From assembly GCA_910579015.1 (NCBI GenBank), contig CAJTRO010000012.1, forward strand, positions 22,263 to 86,262: a stretch of DNA of 64,000 bases, written 5' to 3'. The position numbers and the translations under genes were made by a program. This stretch comes from an uncultured Dorea sp. (GTDB lineage: Bacteria; Bacillota_A; Clostridia; Lachnospirales; Lachnospiraceae). The number at the start of each line of letters is the position of its first letter. The first letter of the stretch is position 1. Of the stretch, positions 8,080 to 17,540 are shown piece after piece. The notes beneath the pieces are model-generated. The model was not told the origin of the DNA and did not search any database. It was given only the letters and a program-made list of their open reading frames with translations.

Positions 8080-9372
8080 ATGAAGAAAGCAGCATTACAT
8101 AATCTTGGATGCAAAGTGAATGCATATGAGACAGAGGCCATGCAGGAGCTGTTAAGCCGGCATGGATATGAGATCGTGCCGTTCCACGAGAAGGCAGATG
8201 TCTATATCATCAATACCTGTACGGTTACGAACATGGCGGACCGCAAGTCGAGGCAGATGCTGCACCGCGCCAGGAAGATGAACCCGGAGGCGGTCATTGC
8301 GGCGTGCGGCTGTTATGTCCAGGCGAAGGGAGAAGCCGTGGACGATTGCGTGGATATCGTGATCGGGAATAATCAGAAGAAGGACCTGATCACGATATTG
8401 GATACATTTTTCGCCGGAAATGCAGACAGAGGACGTGTCGTTTCGAAACTTCTGGATATTAACCATACCAGGGAATATGAGGAGTTGAAGCTTACAAGGA
8501 CCGCAGAACATACGCGGGCATATGTGAAGGTACAGGACGGCTGCAATCAGTTCTGCACATACTGCATCATCCCGTTTGTGCGGGGAAGGGTAAGGAGCCG
8601 GAGCCGTGACAGCGTGCTTTCTGAGGCGGGCAGACTTTCTCTTTGCGGTTATAAGGAGATCGTGCTGACGGGGATCCATCTGAGCTCATACGGAATCGAC
8701 ACGCAGGACAGCCTTCTTAAGCTTATCGAGGCTGTTCACGAGATCCCGGGGATAGAGAGGATCCGGCTTGGTTCGCTTGAGCCGGGGATCATTACGGAAG
8801 AATTTGCAGGGACGCTGGCACAGCTTCCGAAGATATGCGATCATTTCCACCTGTCCATGCAGAGCGGGTGCGACGCCACATTAAAGCGGATGAACCGCCG
8901 TTATACCTCGGGAGAATATTATGAGAAGTGTATGCTTCTGCGGAGATATTTTAAGAGGCCGGCTCTTACCACGGATGTGATCGTCGGTTTCCCGGGAGAG
9001 ACAGAAGAGGAGTTCGCACAGTCGCGCGCATTCACGGACAAAGTGGATTTCTACGAGACACATGTGTTCAAATATTCGAAGCGCGAGGGGACGAAGGCGG
9101 CGTCCATGGCGGATCAGGTGCCGGAAGAGATAAAGACACGGCGCAGCAATGAACTGCTTGCGCTTAGCAGAAAGAAGCAGGCGGCCTATGAGGAGGCGCT
9201 GATCGGTACGTCCCAGGAGGTTCTGATCGAGGAAGAGATCCTTCATGAGGGGGAGCGGTATCAGACAGGACATACCAGACAATATGTGAAGATTGGACAG
9301 AAAATGACCGAAAACATGGTAAATCAGATAGTAAATGTAGAAATTAAGAACCGTTCACAAATAATCCATTGA
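8080..9372 (+). CDS. mtaB: tRNA ms2t6A methylthiotransferase MtaB
   Basis: 430 aa radical-SAM enzyme that adds a methylthio group to t6A37 of tRNA. The N-terminal UPF0004 domain has HNLGCKVNAYE, NTCTVTNMAD and ACGCYVQ (three cluster cysteines). The radical-SAM CxxxCxxC is CNQFCTYC near residue 160, and a C-terminal TRAM-like segment ends the protein. HNLGCKVN identifies the MtaB rather than the MiaB or RimO branch. An upstream in-frame ATG (8029) lacks a ribosome site; AAAGGA lies about 10 nt before 8080. Confidence 0.93.
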   Translation: MKKAALHNLGCKVNAYETEAMQELLSRHGYEIVPFHEKADVYIINTCTVTNMADRKSRQMLHRARKMNPEAVIAACGCYVQAKGEAVDDCVDIVIGNNQKKDLITILDTFFAGNADRGRVVSKLLDINHTREYEELKLTRTAEHTRAYVKVQDGCNQFCTYCIIPFVRGRVRSRSRDSVLSEAGRLSLCGYKEIVLTGIHLSSYGIDTQDSLLKLIEAVHEIPGIERIRLGSLEPGIITEEFAGTLAQLPKICDHFHLSMQSGCDATLKRMNRRYTSGEYYEKCMLLRRYFKRPALTTDVIVGFPGETEEEFAQSRAFTDKVDFYETHVFKYSKREGTKAASMADQVPEEIKTRRSNELLALSRKKQAAYEEALIGTSQEVLIEEEILHEGERYQTGHTRQYVKIGQKMTENMVNQIVNVEIKNRSQIIH

Positions 9373-9429
9373 ATTTTTGCGGTCAATGGAGTAGAATAAA
9401 AGCGAAGTATTTTTGGAGGACGTGAGTAT

Positions 9430-9693
9430 ATGAGAGATTTAAGCAGCACACAGTTTTTTCAGGTAGAAAGCGGTCCACAGATTCAAGCAAAAGATATACT
9501 TGAGATTGTGTACAGGGCATTGAGCGAGAAAGGGTATAATCCGGTGAATCAGATTGTGGGGTATATTATGTCAGGGGATCCGACATATATTACAAGCTAT
9601 GACGGTGCGAGAAGCCTGATTATGAAGATGGAACGGGATGAACTGGTTGAAGAGATGCTTAAGACGTATATTGAGCATAACAGATGGGTATAA
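9430..9693 (+). CDS. ireB: IreB-family regulatory phosphoprotein
   Basis: 87 aa, full length for the IreB (formerly DUF965/UPF0297) family: LSSTQFF, NPVNQIVGYIMSGDP and YITSYDGAR are conserved. In Enterococcus, IreB is a substrate of the Ser/Thr kinase IreK and affects cephalosporin resistance; here the role is by family only. TTTTGGAGGA lies before the ATG. It is 3 nt from ruvX, the standard Firmicutes arrangement. Confidence 0.92.
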   Translation: MRDLSSTQFFQVESGPQIQAKDILEIVYRALSEKGYNPVNQIVGYIMSGDPTYITSYDGARSLIMKMERDELVEEMLKTYIEHNRWV

Positions 9694-9696
9694 TCT

Positions 9697-10131
9697 ATGA
9701 GAATCATGGGACTGGACTACGGCTCTAAGACAGTAGGCGTAGCGATCAGTGATCCGCTGGGGATTACGGCCCAGGGAATAGAGACGATATGCCGTAAGGA
9801 CGAGAATAAGCTGCGCAAAACCTGTGCCAGGATCGAGGCGCTGATTGGGGAGTATCAGGTAGAGCGGATTGTTCTTGGACTTCCAAAGCATATGAATAAT
9901 GAGATTGGAGAACGGGCGGAACGATCCATGGAGTTTGGGCAGATGCTTAAGAGACGGACCGGCCTTGAGGTCGTGATGTGGGACGAGCGTCTGACTACAG
10001 TAGAAGCAGAGCGGACTTTAATTGAGAATAAAGTAAGAAGGGAAGACCGCAAGAAGTATATCGATAAGATTGCGGCTGTTTTTATATTACAGGGATATCT
10101 GGACTCTGTGTCGGCCGGCTGCCGGCAGTGA
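9697..10131 (+). CDS. ruvX: putative Holliday junction resolvase / pre-16S rRNA nuclease YqgF
   Basis: 144 aa RNase H-fold protein with MGLDYGSKTVGVAISD at the N-terminus, RIVLGLPKHMN and MWDERLTTVEAERTL, carrying the acidic active-site residues. The YqgF/RuvX family processes the 5' end of 16S rRNA and has been linked to Holliday junctions. It starts 3 nt after ireB and is followed by DUF1292 and fur. Confidence 0.93.
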   Translation: MRIMGLDYGSKTVGVAISDPLGITAQGIETICRKDENKLRKTCARIEALIGEYQVERIVLGLPKHMNNEIGERAERSMEFGQMLKRRTGLEVVMWDERLTTVEAERTLIENKVRREDRKKYIDKIAAVFILQGYLDSVSAGCRQ

Positions 10132-10246
10132 CAGGCGTATCCATCCGGGTGGAAGCTTAAGGGCGGCAGTGGTATGCGCGGTCAGCCAGCCGGGCGCTTT
10201 GTAATGTAAAGATGACCGGAAGCTGTGCTTCGGATAAGGAGTGTAT

Positions 10247-10507
10247 ATGGAGAAGATTAGGTTCAGATCGGAAGAGATGCCGGAGGAAGTGGATTTTTTT
10301 GTGCTGGAACAGACGAAGGTGAGTGGTGTATCCTATATTCTGGTCACTGATTCGGAGGAAGGAGACGCAGAATGCCTGATTCTTAAGGATACGACCGAGG
10401 AATCGTCATCAGACAGTGTCTACGAGATCGTGGACGATGATGTGGAGCTTGCCGCCATATCGAAGGTGTTTGAAGAGCTGCTCGAAGATGTCGAGATTGA
10501 AAGGTAA
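10247..10507 (+). CDS. DUF1292 protein
   Basis: 86 aa, very acidic, with the DUF1292 pattern (FFVLEQTKVSGVSYILVTD, then an acidic loop, then YEIVDDD and a C-terminal helix). The function is unknown, but it is regularly found after ireB-ruvX in Firmicutes. A GTG at 10241 is possible, but AAGGAG at 10236-10241 serves the ATG at 10247 with normal spacing, so that start is preferred. Confidence 0.85.
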   Translation: MEKIRFRSEEMPEEVDFFVLEQTKVSGVSYILVTDSEEGDAECLILKDTTEESSSDSVYEIVDDDVELAAISKVFEELLEDVEIER

Positions 10508-10513
10508 TATACT

Positions 10514-10972
10514 ATGTCCATCAGTAAAGAGAATTTTAAGAAAATGCTGAGAGAAAAAGGTCTTAAAGTAACCAATCAGAGGTTGCTTGTATTAGAGGTA
10601 CTTGCAGATCATCGTGATAAGCATATGACTGCAGAAGACATTTATGAACTGGTAAAGGAAGACTATCCGGATATCGGATTGGCGACCATTTACCGGACGG
10701 TGCAATTGTTACGGGAAATGCAGTTGGTGGATCGGATTAATCTTGATGATGGATGCCTTCGCTATGAGATCAGCGATTTGTTCGACGGGGAGACAAAGCA
10801 TCACCATCATCATCTGATATGTAAGACATGTGGAAAGGTGGTTCCGTTTGAGGAGGACCTCCTGGATGAACTGGAGCGTCTGGTTGAGCAGGAGACGGGA
10901 TTTAAGGTGTCAGACCACGAATTAAAGTTCTACGGACAATGCGAAGAGTGCTTAATAAAGCAGGAGCAATAG
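10514..10972 (+). CDS. fur: Fur-family metal-responsive repressor
   Basis: 152 aa. An N-terminal winged helix (GLKVTNQRLLVLEVL, AEDIYEL, GLATIYRTVQLL) is followed by the metal-binding dimerisation domain with a HHHHH run, LICKTCGKV and QCEEC. The two CxxC pairs form the structural zinc site. Fur, PerR and Zur cannot be separated with certainty by eye; the HHHHHLICKTCGKV context and position favour Fur. It lies 6 nt after the DUF1292 gene. Confidence 0.85.
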   Translation: MSISKENFKKMLREKGLKVTNQRLLVLEVLADHRDKHMTAEDIYELVKEDYPDIGLATIYRTVQLLREMQLVDRINLDDGCLRYEISDLFDGETKHHHHHLICKTCGKVVPFEEDLLDELERLVEQETGFKVSDHELKFYGQCEECLIKQEQ

Positions 10973-10996
10973 TATATCATTTGTGTGATGATATAC
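10972..10996 (+). repeat. inverted repeat between fur and rnjA
   Basis: GTATATCA and TGATATAC, 8-bp perfect arms separated by 9 nt, overlap the last base of the fur stop codon. No T-run follows, so it is unlikely to be a terminator. It could be an RNA processing hairpin or an operator; it does not match a Fur box. Confidence 0.4.
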
Positions 10997-11027
10997 CAGG
11001 TACGGAGACGCACGTGGAGGTGTAGAT

Positions 11028-12695
11028 TTGAAGAAAGAGAACAATGAGAAATTGCGTATCATTCCGCTGGGAGGACTGGAGAAGATCGGAATGAATATTA
11101 CTGCCTTCGAGTACGAAGACAGTATAATTGTCGTGGATTGCGGACTGGCATTTCCGGAGGATGATATGCTGGGGATCGATCTTGTGATCCCGGATGTATC
11201 ATACCTGAAGGAGAATATCCAGAAGGTAAAAGGATTTGTGATCACGCATGGTCACGAGGATCATATCGGAGCATTATGTTATGTATTGAGAGAGATGAAC
11301 CTTCCCATCTATGCGACGAAGCTTACGATGGGAATCATAGAGAGAAAACTGACGGAGCATAATCTTCTGCGCACAACGAGAAGAAAGGTGGTAAAGCACG
11401 GACAGTCCATTAACCTGGGGCAGTTCCGTATAGAATTCATCAAGACGAACCACAGCATCCAGGATGCCGCGGCGCTGGCAATCTACTCGCCGGCGGGGAT
11501 TGTCGTGCATACAGGAGATTTCAAGGTGGATTACACGCCGGTATTCGGAGATGCCATCGACTTGCAGCGCTTTGCGGAGATAGGCAAGAAGGGCGTGCTG
11601 GCCCTGATGTCAGACAGTACCAACGCAGAGAGGAAGGGGTTCACCCAGTCGGAACGGACGGTGGGGATCACCTTCGACCATATTTTTGCGGAGCATCAGA
11701 ATACCAGGATCATCATTGCAACCTTTGCGTCTAATGTAGACCGGGTACAGCAGATCATCAATTCGGCGTGCAAATACGACCGGAAGGTGGTTGTGGAAGG
11801 ACGGAGCATGGTGAACATCATCCAGGTTGCGCAGGAGCTTGGATATCTTCATGTACCGGATAAGACGCTGATCGAGATTGATAATCTCAAGAATTATCCG
11901 CCGGAGAAGACGGTGCTGATCACTACAGGAAGCCAGGGAGAGTCCATGGCGGCGCTGTCGCGTATGGCGGCGGACGTGCATAAGAAGGTGACGATCATGC
12001 CCGGCGATACGGTTATCTTCAGCTCGAATCCCATTCCGGGGAATGAGAAGTCCGTTTCACGTGTGATCAACGAGCTGTCTGCGAAGGGGGCAGATGTGAT
12101 ATTCTCGGATGCCCATGTATCCGGACATGCCTGTCAGGAGGAGCTTAAGCTGATCTATTCTCTGGTGAAGCCGAAGTATGCAGTTCCGGTGCACGGCGAG
12201 TACCGGCATCTGAAAGCGAATGCGGCTATCGCGGTAACACTTGGGATTCCCAAGGAGAATGTGTTCATATTGAAGTCCGGCGACGTACTGGAACTTAGTT
12301 CGAAGGAAGCAAAGGTTGTGGACAAGGTACACACCGGAGAGATTCTGGTGGACGGGCTTGGCGTCGGCGATGTAGGCAATATAGTGCTCCGCGACAGACA
12401 GCATCTGGCGGAGGACGGTATCCTGATCGTGGTGCTGACTCTTGAGAAGGGCAGCAATCAGCTGCTGGCAGGACCAGATATCGTATCCCGCGGGTTTGTC
12501 TATGTCAGGGAGTCTGAAGGCCTGATGGAAGAAGCGCGCTGCATAGTGACAGATGCGGTGGAGGACTGCCTTCTGCATCAGCGCAATGCTGACTGGAGCA
12601 AGATCAAGATGGTGATACGTGACACCATGAATGAGTTTATCTGGAAGAGGACGAAGAGAAAGCCGATGGTCCTCCCGATCATAATGGATGTGTAA
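11028..12695 (+). CDS. rnjA: ribonuclease J
   Basis: 555 aa metallo-beta-lactamase/beta-CASP ribonuclease with 5'-3' exo- and endonuclease activity in mRNA turnover and rRNA maturation. It shows the metal motif THGHEDHIGA near residue 74, HTGDFK near 166, SDSTNAE near 196, the beta-CASP helix and a C-terminal dimerisation domain. The start is TTG (TTG AAG AAA) with GGAGGTG 7 nt upstream; no ATG fits better. It follows fur by 55 nt. Confidence 0.94.
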   Translation: MKKENNEKLRIIPLGGLEKIGMNITAFEYEDSIIVVDCGLAFPEDDMLGIDLVIPDVSYLKENIQKVKGFVITHGHEDHIGALCYVLREMNLPIYATKLTMGIIERKLTEHNLLRTTRRKVVKHGQSINLGQFRIEFIKTNHSIQDAAALAIYSPAGIVVHTGDFKVDYTPVFGDAIDLQRFAEIGKKGVLALMSDSTNAERKGFTQSERTVGITFDHIFAEHQNTRIIIATFASNVDRVQQIINSACKYDRKVVVEGRSMVNIIQVAQELGYLHVPDKTLIEIDNLKNYPPEKTVLITTGSQGESMAALSRMAADVHKKVTIMPGDTVIFSSNPIPGNEKSVSRVINELSAKGADVIFSDAHVSGHACQEELKLIYSLVKPKYAVPVHGEYRHLKANAAIAVTLGIPKENVFILKSGDVLELSSKEAKVVDKVHTGEILVDGLGVGDVGNIVLRDRQHLAEDGILIVVLTLEKGSNQLLAGPDIVSRGFVYVRESEGLMEEARCIVTDAVEDCLLHQRNADWSKIKMVIRDTMNEFIWKRTKRKPMVLPIIMDV

Positions 12696-12710
12696 GAGAG
12701 AGTTGAAGAT

Positions 12711-12756
12711 GAGTCAGAAGTTCTAAAAGGGACGTTCTGGCTCTTTTTGGCAATCC
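12711..12756 (+). terminator. terminator after rnjA
   Basis: AGTCAGAA and TTCTGGCT form an 8-bp stem with one G-U pair around a loop of about 13 nt, followed by CTTTTTGG. Confidence 0.6.
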
Positions 12757-12797
12757 ATTTTTATCATTAATTAGATTGTTTCGTAAGCGTATAATTT

Positions 12798-12826
12798 TTG
12801 ACTTTAGAGGGTAATAGTGGTATATT
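12798..12826 (+). promoter_or_regulatory. promoter of the hybrid kinase gene
   Basis: TTGACT, 17-nt spacer, TATATT. The start codon at 12915 leaves a leader of about 80 nt, in which no known riboswitch was recognised. Confidence 0.55.
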
Positions 12827-12914
12827 ATTATTGAAGTATAAGGGTATAGGGCGTTGTCAGAAAAATCATTGCCGCAGTCAGGGTTTTTCCGGCATACTTA
12901 AGGTGACTGGTTAT

Positions 12915-15491
12915 ATGGAAAAGAGAGAAGGAAGAAGTGTAATACACAAGAAGATGGCCCTGATCATTCCGATCATACTGGTATTCGGCATCCTGGGCAC
13001 GGTAGTTTTTTCTGTTTCGAGGAGGATATCCCTGGAGATGTCGGAATCAGCGATCGGTAATCTGCATGAGAGCCTGGATCTGATCGGGAATACGATGGAG
13101 ACCATTTTGAAGAAAGAGGCGGAATTTCAGGAGCTGATCGCACAGGAGCTGGTGGACGCAGAGAATCCGGCCAGGTTTGTCCGTTCCTATAAGCGGAATG
13201 GGACGATGGTTAAGATATCATTGATCATGGCGGGAGAGAAAAGCGGGGTATCCAATACCGGGGAAGAGTTCTCTGAGGAAGAGCTGGATTTTTCCGGAGG
13301 AAAGACGGTGGGGGATCTGCCGGTCTCCAGTTCATATGTGAACGATATGGGAACCTGGGCATATACGATGAAGTGTCCGGTCATGAAGGACGGGACGCAG
13401 AGAGCGTGGCTTTATATAGAGTACGTCTATGATTCTTTCGACGATGCACTGCCAAGTGATTTCTACAACGGCAGAGCAACGCTTTACCTCATGGACTCGT
13501 ACAGTAAGAAGTTTGTGATGAAGCCCAAAGGGATTGGGGAGAGAGATGCGGGACATATGAATCTTGAGGATTTCTACCGTGCGAACAAGATTCTCGAGGA
13601 GGATGTTAAGGCCAATGTGATCGAGAGCATTGATAAAGGGAACGACGTCATGTTCTACCATGATATCCAGAACAAAGAGTCTCTGATCTATATGTGGTCT
13701 GTGAATGAGGGCGCGGTCTATCTGATCGGATACGTGCCTGTCCAGGCGATACAGCGGGAAGGGGATGCGGTCAACCAGAATATTCTGATCGTTGTTGCGG
13801 TCATGCTGACGGCATTTTTCGGAAGCTGTGCGTTGTACCTGTTTTTTGATAAGCTGAAGGATAAGATCAGGCAGGATCAGGAGACAGAGAGAGAGCTGCA
13901 CAATAAGCAGCTGACGGAAGCATTGCAGACGGCTCAGATCGCGAATAATTCTAAGACGACATTCCTCTCGAACATGTCCCATGATATCCGTACTCCGATG
14001 AATGCGATACTGGGATTTGCGACTTTACTTGCGAAGGATGTGGATAATCCGGATAAGGTCAGGGAATACACCAGGAAGATCACCTCTTCCGGCCAGCATC
14101 TGTTAAGCCTTATCAACGACGTGCTGGATATCTCTAAGATAGAGAGCGGAAAGGTGGTGCTGTCCCTTGGAGAGATTGCGATAAATGATATAATCTCGTC
14201 TATAGACGCCATCATCCGCCCGGCGGCCAATGCAAAGAATCAGAGCTTTGACATTGCCGTGACCGGACTTCGGCATGAGCGTCTGATCGGTGACGAGACG
14301 AGGATCAACCAGATACTGATCAATCTTCTGTCCAATGCAGTGAAGTACACACCGGAGGGAGGCAATATCTGGCTTCGTATCATCGGTCTTAATCAGTATT
14401 CCAGCCAGTATGAGCATGTCCGGATCGAGGTGGAGGATAACGGCTATGGAATGACGTCAGAGTATCTTGAGACTATTTTTGATGCGTTTACCAGAGCGGA
14501 AAACAGTACGACGAATAAGGTGCAGGGTACCGGTCTTGGCATGGCGATCACGAAGAATATCGTGGAATTGATGGGCGGGACCATAGAAGTTGCAAGTGAA
14601 GTAGGGCTTGGAAGTCTCTTTATTGTGGATCTGGAGCTTCGGATCCCGGAGATAGAGGTGGATGAGCAGTTCTGGAAAGACAGAGGCATATCACGGATCC
14701 TGGTGGTGGATGATGAAGCAGATATCTGTGAGAATGTGAAGATACTTATGGAGGGCGCCGGAATCCAGGTGGATACAGCCAATGAAGGCGAAGAGGCGCT
14801 GCATATGAGGCAGGAAGCCTGTGAGAACGGAAGCGATTATCAGGTGATTCTTCTTGACCTTAAGATGCCGGGAATGGACGGTCTTGAGACGGCAAGACAG
14901 ATGAGGACCATGATATCCGGCCACGTGCCGATCCTTCTTCTGACTTCCTACGACTGGGAGGAGATACAGACAGAAGCCGTGCAGGCCGGGATTGACGGAT
15001 TCCTTTCAAAGCCTTTCTTTGTTTCAGCTTTGAAGGAGAAGGTCATTGAACTTCTGGCGGATCAGACCATGGAGGAAGAGGCCTCGGCCGGGCAGGAGGA
15101 AAGCAGTCTGGCAGGCCGGCATTTCCTCGTGGCAGAGGACAATGAGATCAACGCAGAGATATTGACGGAGCTTCTGGATATTGAAGAGGCGACGTGTGAG
15201 ATCGTAGAGAACGGCCGGCTGGCGGTGGAGCGTTTTGCACAGACGGAACCGGGAAGCTATGACGCGATTCTGATGGATGTACAGATGCCGGTGATGAACG
15301 GTTATGAAGCCGCAAGGACGATCCGGCAGATGGATCGTGCGGATGCGAAGATGATCCTGATCATTGCGATGACTGCGAATGCATTTGCAGAGGATGTGAA
15401 GGATGCGATTGATGCAGGCATGGATGCGCATATAGCGAAGCCTGTCGATATGGAGCTTTTGAGAAGGACGCTGGGGCTTTATTTTCGGTAG
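12915..15491 (+). CDS. hybrid sensor histidine kinase with two receiver domains
   Basis: 858 aa. One membrane segment at about residues 15-38 and another near 292-312 enclose a roughly 250-residue extracytoplasmic sensor region. The kinase follows: HisKA with SHDIRTPMN (phospho-His near 356) and HATPase (NLLSNAVKYTPEGG, DNGYGM, GTGLGMAIT). REC1 has VVDDE and LLDLKMPGMDG (Asp near 648), REC2 has AEDNE and LMDVQMPVMNG (Asp near 787). No output domain or neighbouring response regulator is present. AAGGTGA 8 nt before ATG 12915 sets the start; a longer frame to 12798 overlaps the promoter. A solute-binding lipoprotein follows. Confidence 0.9.
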   Translation: MEKREGRSVIHKKMALIIPIILVFGILGTVVFSVSRRISLEMSESAIGNLHESLDLIGNTMETILKKEAEFQELIAQELVDAENPARFVRSYKRNGTMVKISLIMAGEKSGVSNTGEEFSEEELDFSGGKTVGDLPVSSSYVNDMGTWAYTMKCPVMKDGTQRAWLYIEYVYDSFDDALPSDFYNGRATLYLMDSYSKKFVMKPKGIGERDAGHMNLEDFYRANKILEEDVKANVIESIDKGNDVMFYHDIQNKESLIYMWSVNEGAVYLIGYVPVQAIQREGDAVNQNILIVVAVMLTAFFGSCALYLFFDKLKDKIRQDQETERELHNKQLTEALQTAQIANNSKTTFLSNMSHDIRTPMNAILGFATLLAKDVDNPDKVREYTRKITSSGQHLLSLINDVLDISKIESGKVVLSLGEIAINDIISSIDAIIRPAANAKNQSFDIAVTGLRHERLIGDETRINQILINLLSNAVKYTPEGGNIWLRIIGLNQYSSQYEHVRIEVEDNGYGMTSEYLETIFDAFTRAENSTTNKVQGTGLGMAITKNIVELMGGTIEVASEVGLGSLFIVDLELRIPEIEVDEQFWKDRGISRILVVDDEADICENVKILMEGAGIQVDTANEGEEALHMRQEACENGSDYQVILLDLKMPGMDGLETARQMRTMISGHVPILLLTSYDWEEIQTEAVQAGIDGFLSKPFFVSALKEKVIELLADQTMEEEASAGQEESSLAGRHFLVAEDNEINAEILTELLDIEEATCEIVENGRLAVERFAQTEPGSYDAILMDVQMPVMNGYEAARTIRQMDRADAKMILIIAMTANAFAEDVKDAIDAGMDAHIAKPVDMELLRRTLGLYFR

Positions 15492-15547
15492 GAGCAGTCC
15501 TGCCTGGCTGCCGTATAAGGTTATAGAGCAAGTAAAAGGAGTTAGGT

Positions 15548-16852
15548 ATGAGCAGCAGTATTAAAAGATTCACAGCAATTCTGATGACTGTAATGATGGC
15601 TTTGGCGGCGGTTTCCTGTGGAAAGGGAAACGTGCCTGAATTAAATCTGGTGGATAATGACAAAGAGACACAGAAGATTGTTGAATTATTCGCGCCGATG
15701 GAGCGTTCCAATCCGGATGCCAAGAACGTTGCAAGAACGGCATTTGATAAGACGGTTATTATGGCTGAGGAGAAGCTTAAGCTCAGGGTGGAATACAATA
15801 CCTATACATCTGAAAATTATCAGGAGAAGTCTTACGATGATGTTTCACTTGACCGGATACGGAATAATATGGATGATTTCTACCTGCTGAATCCGGACGT
15901 CATGAAGAAGACCGGAGAAGAAGGAAGACTGGTGGATCTGTCAGGACTTGACTGCGCAAAGAATCTGAGGGACGTGGTGAAGACGGCGAATACGGTGGAC
16001 GGAAAGCTGGTGGGGATCCCTCAGGAGGTAGTCGTATACGGACTGTTTGTGAATAAGGATATGTTTGACAGATATGATCTTAAACTGCCGGAAACCCCGG
16101 AAGAATTTCTGGAATGCTGCCGGGTGTTTAAGGAGAATGGGATCGAGACGCCGGTGGGGGCGAACCGCTGGTGGCTTGAGACCTTTGTATTTGCACAGGC
16201 TTACGCGCAGCTGTATAACGGAGATGATACTGAGGAAGCGATTGAAGCGCTGAACAGCGGAGAGCGTAAGTACAGTGATTATATGCGACAGGGCTTTGAG
16301 TATGTGAAGGAGATGATCGACCGGGGATATATTGACGCTAAGACGGCGCTGACATATGAGGCGATCGAAGGAGAAGGGGCTGATTTTCTGGCGCAGAAGA
16401 CGCCGATCGTTATGGCGTACTGGGGTGCGGCCAATACCGATACAGCCTACGGGAAGACAGATTTTAACTTGCAGGTGATCGGATTTCCCAGTGAACTCGG
16501 TCAGATGCCGGTTGTGTCAATGACCGGAATTGCGGTTCCCAAGAATGCAGAGCATCTTAAGGATACTCTGAATGTTCTTGAAGTGATCCTGTCGGACGAG
16601 GCGCTTCAGGTTTATGCCGAGACGAACAAGGTGATCTCGCCGTCCAAGAATGTGGAGGTGGAGTGCATCGATGCGTTAAAGCCGCTGAATGATCTGGTGA
16701 ATGAAGGGACTTATGTCCTTGCCAGCAATGCGGGCATGAAGGTGGAACAGTGGGGCAATACATGCCTGATCGTGCGCAAGCTGATGGAAGGGGCTTCTGT
16801 GGATGAATGTATGGAGGAGTTTGACAGGTTACAGGAGGAATCCCTGAAATAA
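15548..16852 (+). CDS. orphan extracellular solute-binding lipoprotein
   Basis: 434 aa. It has a lipoprotein signal peptide ending LAAVSCG (lipid-modified Cys near residue 21). The rest fits a family 1 solute-binding protein: periplasmic-binding fold, EEVVVYGLFVNKDMF-like segment, and a C-terminal domain with QMPVVSMTGIAVP. Family 1 proteins usually feed carbohydrate ABC importers, but no permease or ATPase gene is nearby. It begins 56 nt after the hybrid kinase with AAAGGAG before ATG, so it may present a ligand to that kinase instead of transporting it. Confidence 0.82.
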   Translation: MSSSIKRFTAILMTVMMALAAVSCGKGNVPELNLVDNDKETQKIVELFAPMERSNPDAKNVARTAFDKTVIMAEEKLKLRVEYNTYTSENYQEKSYDDVSLDRIRNNMDDFYLLNPDVMKKTGEEGRLVDLSGLDCAKNLRDVVKTANTVDGKLVGIPQEVVVYGLFVNKDMFDRYDLKLPETPEEFLECCRVFKENGIETPVGANRWWLETFVFAQAYAQLYNGDDTEEAIEALNSGERKYSDYMRQGFEYVKEMIDRGYIDAKTALTYEAIEGEGADFLAQKTPIVMAYWGAANTDTAYGKTDFNLQVIGFPSELGQMPVVSMTGIAVPKNAEHLKDTLNVLEVILSDEALQVYAETNKVISPSKNVEVECIDALKPLNDLVNEGTYVLASNAGMKVEQWGNTCLIVRKLMEGASVDECMEEFDRLQEESLK

Positions 16853-16874
16853 AAATATATGGAGATAAACAGTG

Positions 16875-17540
16875 ATGGAGGAGAGACTGACCACATATAT
16901 CCGGTCCTTAGAAAGACCGGAGAAACCTGTGATCGAACAGATTGAACAAGAGGCTGTGGATACTTTTGTGCCGATCATCCGTAAGGAGACGCAGAGCTTC
17001 CTGAAAGTACTGCTGATGATAAAACAGCCGTCCCGGATTTTGGAGATCGGGACGGCTATTGGTTTTTCTGCGATCCTGATGAGCGAGTACATGCCCAAGG
17101 ACGGGCGGATCACGACGATAGAAAAGTATGAGAAGCGGATTCCTGTTGCGCGTGAGAATTTCAGGAGGGCGGGAAAGGAAGAGCAGATCACCCTGATAGA
17201 AGGAGACGCCCTGGAGGTGATGCAGTCTCTTGAGGATTCGTATGATCTCATCTTTATGGACGCCGCAAAGGGGCAGTATATCCATTATCTGCCGGAGGCA
17301 GTGAGGCTGCTCTCTGCCGGAGGGGTATTGGTGTCGGATAATGTACTACAGGACGGGGATGTGATAGAGTCCCGGTTTGCTGTGGAGAGGCGGAACCGTA
17401 CCATCCATAGCAGGATGCGGGAGTATCTTTATGAACTAAAGCATCATGAACAGCTTGAGACGTCTATCCTGCCGCTTGGGGACGGGATAGCGCTGAGTGT
17501 AAAGAGAGCGGCAGAAGATAACGGAGAGGATGATTTGTAA
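16875..17540 (+). CDS. trmR: tRNA 5-hydroxyuridine O-methyltransferase TrmR-like
   Basis: 221 aa class I SAM methyltransferase of O-methyltransferase family 3: LEIGTAIGFSAILM, DGRITTIEKYEK, LIFMDAAKGQY and VLVSDNVLQDG. In Bacillus subtilis the orthologue YrrM (TrmR) makes 5-methoxyuridine at the tRNA wobble position and sits beside the U32 proteins that make its substrate. The same pairing is seen here, as trhP starts at the next base after the stop, which supports the assignment. GTG 16872 is an alternative start two residues apart from common practice; ATG 16875 was chosen. Confidence 0.85.
   Translation: MEERLTTYIRSLERPEKPVIEQIEQEAVDTFVPIIRKETQSFLKVLLMIKQPSRILEIGTAIGFSAILMSEYMPKDGRITTIEKYEKRIPVARENFRRAGKEEQITLIEGDALEVMQSLEDSYDLIFMDAAKGQYIHYLPEAVRLLSAGGVLVSDNVLQDGDVIESRFAVERRNRTIHSRMREYLYELKHHEQLETSILPLGDGIALSVKRAAEDNGEDDL

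Noticed and set aside
12798..12914. Longer N-terminus of the hybrid kinase
   Set aside because: The extension overlaps the promoter boxes and lacks a ribosome site; ATG 12915 has AAGGTGA at proper spacing.
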